Of a DNA stretch of 64,000 bases, positions 61,005-64,000 are shown in pieces. Both the position numbers and the translations under genes were made by a program. This DNA comes from Streptomyces sp. NBC_01275 (lineage in GTDB: Bacteria > Actinomycetota > Actinomycetes > Streptomycetales > Streptomycetaceae). The notes under the pieces were generated by a model. That model did no database searches, had not been told where the DNA came from, and worked only from the letters and a program-made list of their open reading frames with translations. Every line of letters starts with the position of its first letter. Position 1 is the first letter of the stretch. The DNA is taken from positions 3,844,001-3,908,000 of the forward strand of contig NZ_JAPEOZ010000001.1 in NCBI RefSeq assembly GCF_026340655.1. Direction: 5' to 3'.

Positions 61005-62054
61005 ATGACGAGCATGTCGAGGGCGAGAGTGGCCCGGCGCATCGCGGCCGGCGCGGCCTACGGCGGCGGAGGCATCGGTCTGGCCGGTGCGGCCGTCGTG
61101 GGACTGCTGCTGGCGGAGGCGCAACTGGCCCGCCGCCATGTGAACGGCACCGGCGCGCATCCGCACGTCCCCCAGGCCGACGGCCACTACGGCCGCACGT
61201 ACGTCGCGCCGGGCGCCCCCGCCCCGGAACCCCTGTACCTGGCCCTCCTGGGCGACTCCACGGCCGCCGGCCAGGGCGTCCAGCGCTCAGGACAGACCCC
61301 GGGCGCACTGCTCGCCTCCGGCCTGGCGGCGGTGGCGGAACGCCCTGTGGAACTCCGCAACGTGGCACTCCCCGGCGCCCAGTCCGACGACCTGGACCGC
61401 CAGGTCGCGCTGCTCGTGGGCGCCCCCGACCGGGCCCCCGACGTCTGCGTGATCATGATCGGCGCGAACGACGTCACCCACCGCATGCCCCCCACCCGCT
61501 CGGTCCGCCACCTGTCCGCGGCGGTACGACGGCTGCGCACGGCCGGCGCCGAGGTCGTCGTCGCCACCTGCCCCGACCTGGGCACGATCGAGCCGGTCCC
61601 GCAGCCCCTGCGCTGGCTGGCCCGCCGGGCCTCCCGCCAGCTGGCGGCCGCCCAGACCATCGGCACCGTCGAACAGGGCGGCCGCACGGTGTCCCTGGGC
61701 GACCTGCTCGGCCCCGAGTTCGAGGCGAACCCGCGCGAGCTGTTCGGCCCCGACCACTACCACCCCTCCGCGGAGGGCTACGCGACGGCCGCGATGGCCG
61801 TCCTGCCCACCGTCTGCGCGACCCTGGGCCTGTGGCCGGCCGAGGAGGAGCACCCGGACGCCGCCCGCCGCGAGGGCTTCCTCCCGGTCGCCCGAGCAGC
61901 GGCGGAGGCCGCGTCGGAGGCCGGCACGGAGGTCACGGCAGCCATGCCGACGGGACCTCGGGGCCCATGGGCCCTGCTGAAGCGAAGGCGCAGGCGGCGG
62001 GTCCCGGAGGCGGAACGGACGTCGGCGTCGCCGACCAGCCCGTCCGGCGTTTGA
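61005..62054 (+). CDS. SGNH/GDSL-type hydrolase with N-terminal membrane helix
   Basis: 349 residues from ATG 61005 (ATG 61014 has a similar claim). A signal anchor (IGLAGAAVVGLLLAEAQLAR) is followed by the SGNH domain: catalytic Ser in LALLGDSTAAGQGVQ, Asn in IMIGANDVTHRM, and Asp/His in FGPDHYHPSAEGYATAA. The tail is Arg/Pro-rich. It probably hydrolyses an ester on a lipid or cell-wall polymer outside the membrane. The neighbours (CBS, thiolase) give no hint of substrate. Confidence 0.87.
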   Translation: MTSMSRARVARRIAAGAAYGGGGIGLAGAAVVGLLLAEAQLARRHVNGTGAHPHVPQADGHYGRTYVAPGAPAPEPLYLALLGDSTAAGQGVQRSGQTPGALLASGLAAVAERPVELRNVALPGAQSDDLDRQVALLVGAPDRAPDVCVIMIGANDVTHRMPPTRSVRHLSAAVRRLRTAGAEVVVATCPDLGTIEPVPQPLRWLARRASRQLAAAQTIGTVEQGGRTVSLGDLLGPEFEANPRELFGPDHYHPSAEGYATAAMAVLPTVCATLGLWPAEEEHPDAARREGFLPVARAAAEAASEAGTEVTAAMPTGPRGPWALLKRRRRRRVPEAERTSASPTSPSGV

Positions 62055-62100
62055 GGCCCCCCTGCCCACCCGCACGACTTCGACTCACCGCCGGAGGCCC

Positions 62101-62151
62101 AAGCAAGCGCTTAGAAAGTGCGGTCAGGGTCACACCACAACAACCGTGACC
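62101..62151 (+). promoter_or_regulatory. palindromic boxes upstream of the thiolase gene
   Basis: AGCAAGCGCTTAGA (about 62102-62115) resembles TetR-type operators near CAAGnnCTTG, and GGGTCAC (62127-62133) is mirrored by GTGACCC (62146-62152). Both lie in the 170-bp leader of the thiolase gene and may be operators of a fatty-acid or sterol catabolism regulator. Confidence 0.4.
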
Positions 62152-62227
62152 CAGACCATACGTACGGGTAACTTCCCAAAGAGCCAGCCGTACCCGTACG
62201 CACCCTCATCCCGCCACTGGAGCCGTG

Positions 62228-63448
62228 ATGCCCGAAGCCGTCATCGTCTCGACCGCCCGCTCCCCCATCGGCCGCGCTTTCAAGGGCTCCCTGAAGGACC
62301 TGCGTCCGGACGACCTCACCGCCACGATCATCCAGGCCGCCCTCGCCAAGATCCCCGAGCTGGACCCGAGGGACATCGACGACCTGATGCTCGGCTGCGG
62401 CCTCCCCGGCGGCGAACAGGGCCACAACCTGGGCCGGATCGTGGCCGTACAGATGGGCATGGACCACCTCCCCGGCTGCACGATCACCCGTTACTGTTCC
62501 TCGTCCCTGCAGACCAGCCGCATGGCCCTGCACGCCATCAAGGCCGGCGAGGGCGACGTCTTCATCTCGGCCGGCGTCGAGTTGGTGTCCCGCTTCACGA
62601 AGGGCAACTCCGACAGCCTCCCCGACACGCACAACCCCCTCTTCGCGGAGGCGGAGGCCCGCACCGCGGCCGTCGCGGAGCAGGAGGGCACGACCTGGCA
62701 CGACCCGCGCGAGGACGGTCTCGTCCCGGACGCCTACATCGCGATGGGCCAGACCGCCGAGAACCTGGCCCGCCTCAAGGGCGTGACCCGTCAGGACATG
62801 GACGAGTTCGGCGTCCGCTCCCAGAACCTCGCCGAGGAAGCCATCAAGAACGGCTTCTGGGAGCGCGAGATCACCCCGGTGACGCTCCCGGACGGCACGG
62901 TCGTCTCCCGGGACGACGGCCCGCGCGCCGGCGTCACCCTGGAAGGCGTCCAGGGCCTGAAGCCGGTCTTCCGCCCCGACGGCATGGTCACCGCCGGCAA
63001 CTGCTGCCCGCTGAACGACGGCGCGGCCGCGGTCGTCGTCATGAGCGACACCAAGGCCCGCGAGCTGGGCCTCACCCCGCTCGCCCGGATCGTCTCCACC
63101 GGCGTCTCCGGCCTCTCCCCCGAGATCATGGGCCTCGGCCCGGTCGACGCGACCAACCAGGCCCTGCGCCGGGCCGGCCTGACGATCGACGACATCGACC
63201 TGGTCGAGATCAACGAGGCGTTCGCCGCGCAGGTGATCCCCTCCTACCGCGACCTGAACATCCCGCTGGAGAAGCTGAACGTCAACGGCGGCGCGATCGC
63301 CGTGGGCCACCCCTTCGGCATGACGGGCGCCCGCATCACCGGCACGCTCATCAACTCCCTCCAGTTCCACGACAAGCAGTTCGGCCTGGAGACGATGTGC
63401 GTGGGCGGCGGGCAGGGCATGGCGATGGTCATCGAGCGCCTCAGCTGA
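62228..63448 (+). CDS. acetyl-CoA C-acyltransferase (thiolase)
   Basis: 406 residues from ATG 62228 (GTG 62225 adjacent). Thiolase signatures: [20 protein letters not shown], catalytic Cys in [33 protein letters not shown], the His in [18 protein letters not shown], and the second Cys in [15 protein letters not shown]. It should condense or cleave acyl-CoA units. The sequence cannot decide between degradative thiolase and acetoacetyl-CoA synthesis. It lies alone on the plus strand with its own leader. Confidence 0.93.
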   Translation: MPEAVIVSTARSPIGRAFKGSLKDLRPDDLTATIIQAALAKIPELDPRDIDDLMLGCGLPGGEQGHNLGRIVAVQMGMDHLPGCTITRYCSSSLQTSRMALHAIKAGEGDVFISAGVELVSRFTKGNSDSLPDTHNPLFAEAEARTAAVAEQEGTTWHDPREDGLVPDAYIAMGQTAENLARLKGVTRQDMDEFGVRSQNLAEEAIKNGFWEREITPVTLPDGTVVSRDDGPRAGVTLEGVQGLKPVFRPDGMVTAGNCCPLNDGAAAVVVMSDTKARELGLTPLARIVSTGVSGLSPEIMGLGPVDATNQALRRAGLTIDDIDLVEINEAFAAQVIPSYRDLNIPLEKLNVNGGAIAVGHPFGMTGARITGTLINSLQFHDKQFGLETMCVGGGQGMAMVIERLS

Positions 63449-63762
63449 GCGCTTCGAAGCCCCGAACAGACCCCTGACGGACACCTTGCGGACCCCTGCG
63501 TAACCGTTTCGGCACCTGCCGTGACCGATCGGCCCGAAGTTCGGGAAGCCCCTGGACTCCGGGCCGTTTTGTGATCCAATCTCCCCCAGGATGTGACCTA
63601 TCTCCCTCGGAGGAGGGATTTACGCAGCTCAGCGCTATTCGGCACCCACCCCCGGGCCCAAAGTCCTGCCCGTTTCGTGACGTTACGCACTGACAGCTGG
63701 ATAGTCCGCCCTTCAAGCTGATGTAGGAAGTCGGGGGTCGACTTTGAACCGGGAGTACGTCA
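63449..63762. other. intergenic region after the thiolase gene, with hairpins
   Basis: No gene is supported. A stem CGGCCC/GGGCCG (63530-63574 region) followed by TTTT could end the thiolase transcript. Further on, TCCCTC-GGAG-GAGGGA (63603-63618) forms a small hairpin. The region should hold the promoter of the gene starting at 63763. Confidence 0.4.
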
Positions 63763-64000
63763 GTGAGCGCCATGCCGATCGCGTTGCTGGTCACCACGGC
63801 CGCCACGGGCGCCGTGGGCGTCGCCGTCCTGCGCACCCTCTTGCAGCTGCGCAAGCAGGTCGCCGCCCTGCACGTCCAGCTCGCCGAGACCGCCGCGAGC
63901 GCGGCCGCCGAGATGCGCGGCTTCGTTCCGGCCGCCCGCACGACCGCCGACACCGCTGAGATACGCGCTGCCGTGGCCGAGGCGCTCGCCGAGGAGCGGG
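63763..64000 (+). CDS. membrane/coiled-coil protein, N-terminal part (3' end outside window)
   Basis: GTG 63763 (GGGAG 7 bases upstream; ATG 63772 is also in frame) opens a frame that runs past the window end. It begins VSAMPIALLVTTAATGAVGV, a membrane helix with AVLRTLLQ, then LRKQVAALHVQLAETAASAA, a likely coiled coil. A short frame from 63744 in another phase lacks support. The family is not recognised; only 79 residues are seen. Confidence 0.65.
   Translation, partial: MSAMPIALLVTTAATGAVGVAVLRTLLQLRKQVAALHVQLAETAASAAAEMRGFVPAARTTADTAEIRAAVAEALAEER

Noticed and set aside
63744..63959. Open frame starting MNREYVSERHADRVAGHHGR
   Set aside because: Wrong phase. The frame from GTG 63763 has a ribosome site, a membrane helix and G/C third positions and simply continues past the window.

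Overview
The window is chromosomal DNA from a Streptomyces or very close actinomycete. GC is very high with strong G/C in third codon positions, GTG/TTG starts and GGAGG ribosome sites are common, and the content is typical of the genus: LytR-CpsA-Psr (LCP) proteins, a SigB/SigF-type sigma factor, LAXTG/LPXTG surface proteins and roadblock proteins. From memory, the order resembles the S. coelicolor SCO304x-SCO308x core neighbourhood; I could not check this. I see no tRNA, rRNA or CRISPR array.

Layout. 1-11.6 kb: end of a TIGR03089-type gene, a degenerate tandem-repeat spacer, five LCP wall-polymer ligase paralogues with a family 2 glycosyltransferase and a HAD hydrolase, then a hotdog thioesterase. 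11.7-17.6 kb: a small integrative element in the 3' end of an acyl-CoA dehydrogenase gene. It is bounded by near-identical ~56-bp direct repeats and holds a tyrosine integrase, an excisionase-like protein, a WhiJ/Scr1-type regulator, a DUF397 protein, a DUF6879 protein and several small unknowns. 17.5-25.9 kb: acyl-CoA dehydrogenase, UDP-sugar dehydrogenase, VOC protein, two tandem M19 dipeptidases (one without its metal ligands), purE-purK and a GtrA protein. 25.9-33.5 kb: a two-component system, a POT peptide transporter behind a terminator-bearing leader, and a sortase-substrate surface-protein operon. 33.6-39.7 kb: a seryl-tRNA synthetase behind a T-box RNA, an anti-sigma/anti-anti-sigma/sigma set, and a protein joining ECF-like, zinc-finger, membrane and ricin-lectin parts. 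39.9-47.7 kb: a hypothetical protein, an EamA transporter and a histidine-utilisation operon (hutU, M20 hydrolase, hutF, hutI). 48.2-51.3 kb: four genes of roadblock/PATAN type plus a membrane protein. 51.4-57.5 kb: an RpiR regulator coupled to an aromatic amino-acid lyase with an altered MIO motif, divergent from a ProU/OpuC-type ABC importer. 57.6-64 kb: Tat-exported carbonic anhydrase, small membrane protein, cystathionine beta-synthase, SGNH hydrolase, thiolase, and the start of a membrane/coiled-coil protein.

How the parts may work together. HutU, HutI and HutF take urocanate to N-formylglutamate, and the M20 enzyme between them is the best local candidate for the last, deformylating step. 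Upstream of hutU and upstream of the ABC importer lies the same TTGAC..CTATTCAG sequence, which may link histidine uptake and degradation. The five LCP proteins probably attach glycopolymers to peptidoglycan. The T-box would couple SerRS translation to uncharged tRNA-Ser.

The strongest candidates for something undescribed are the ~5.8-kb element, the roadblock/PATAN operon without a GTPase, the metal-ligand-less dipeptidase paralogue, the MIO-altered lyase and the ECF/zinc-finger/lectin fusion.
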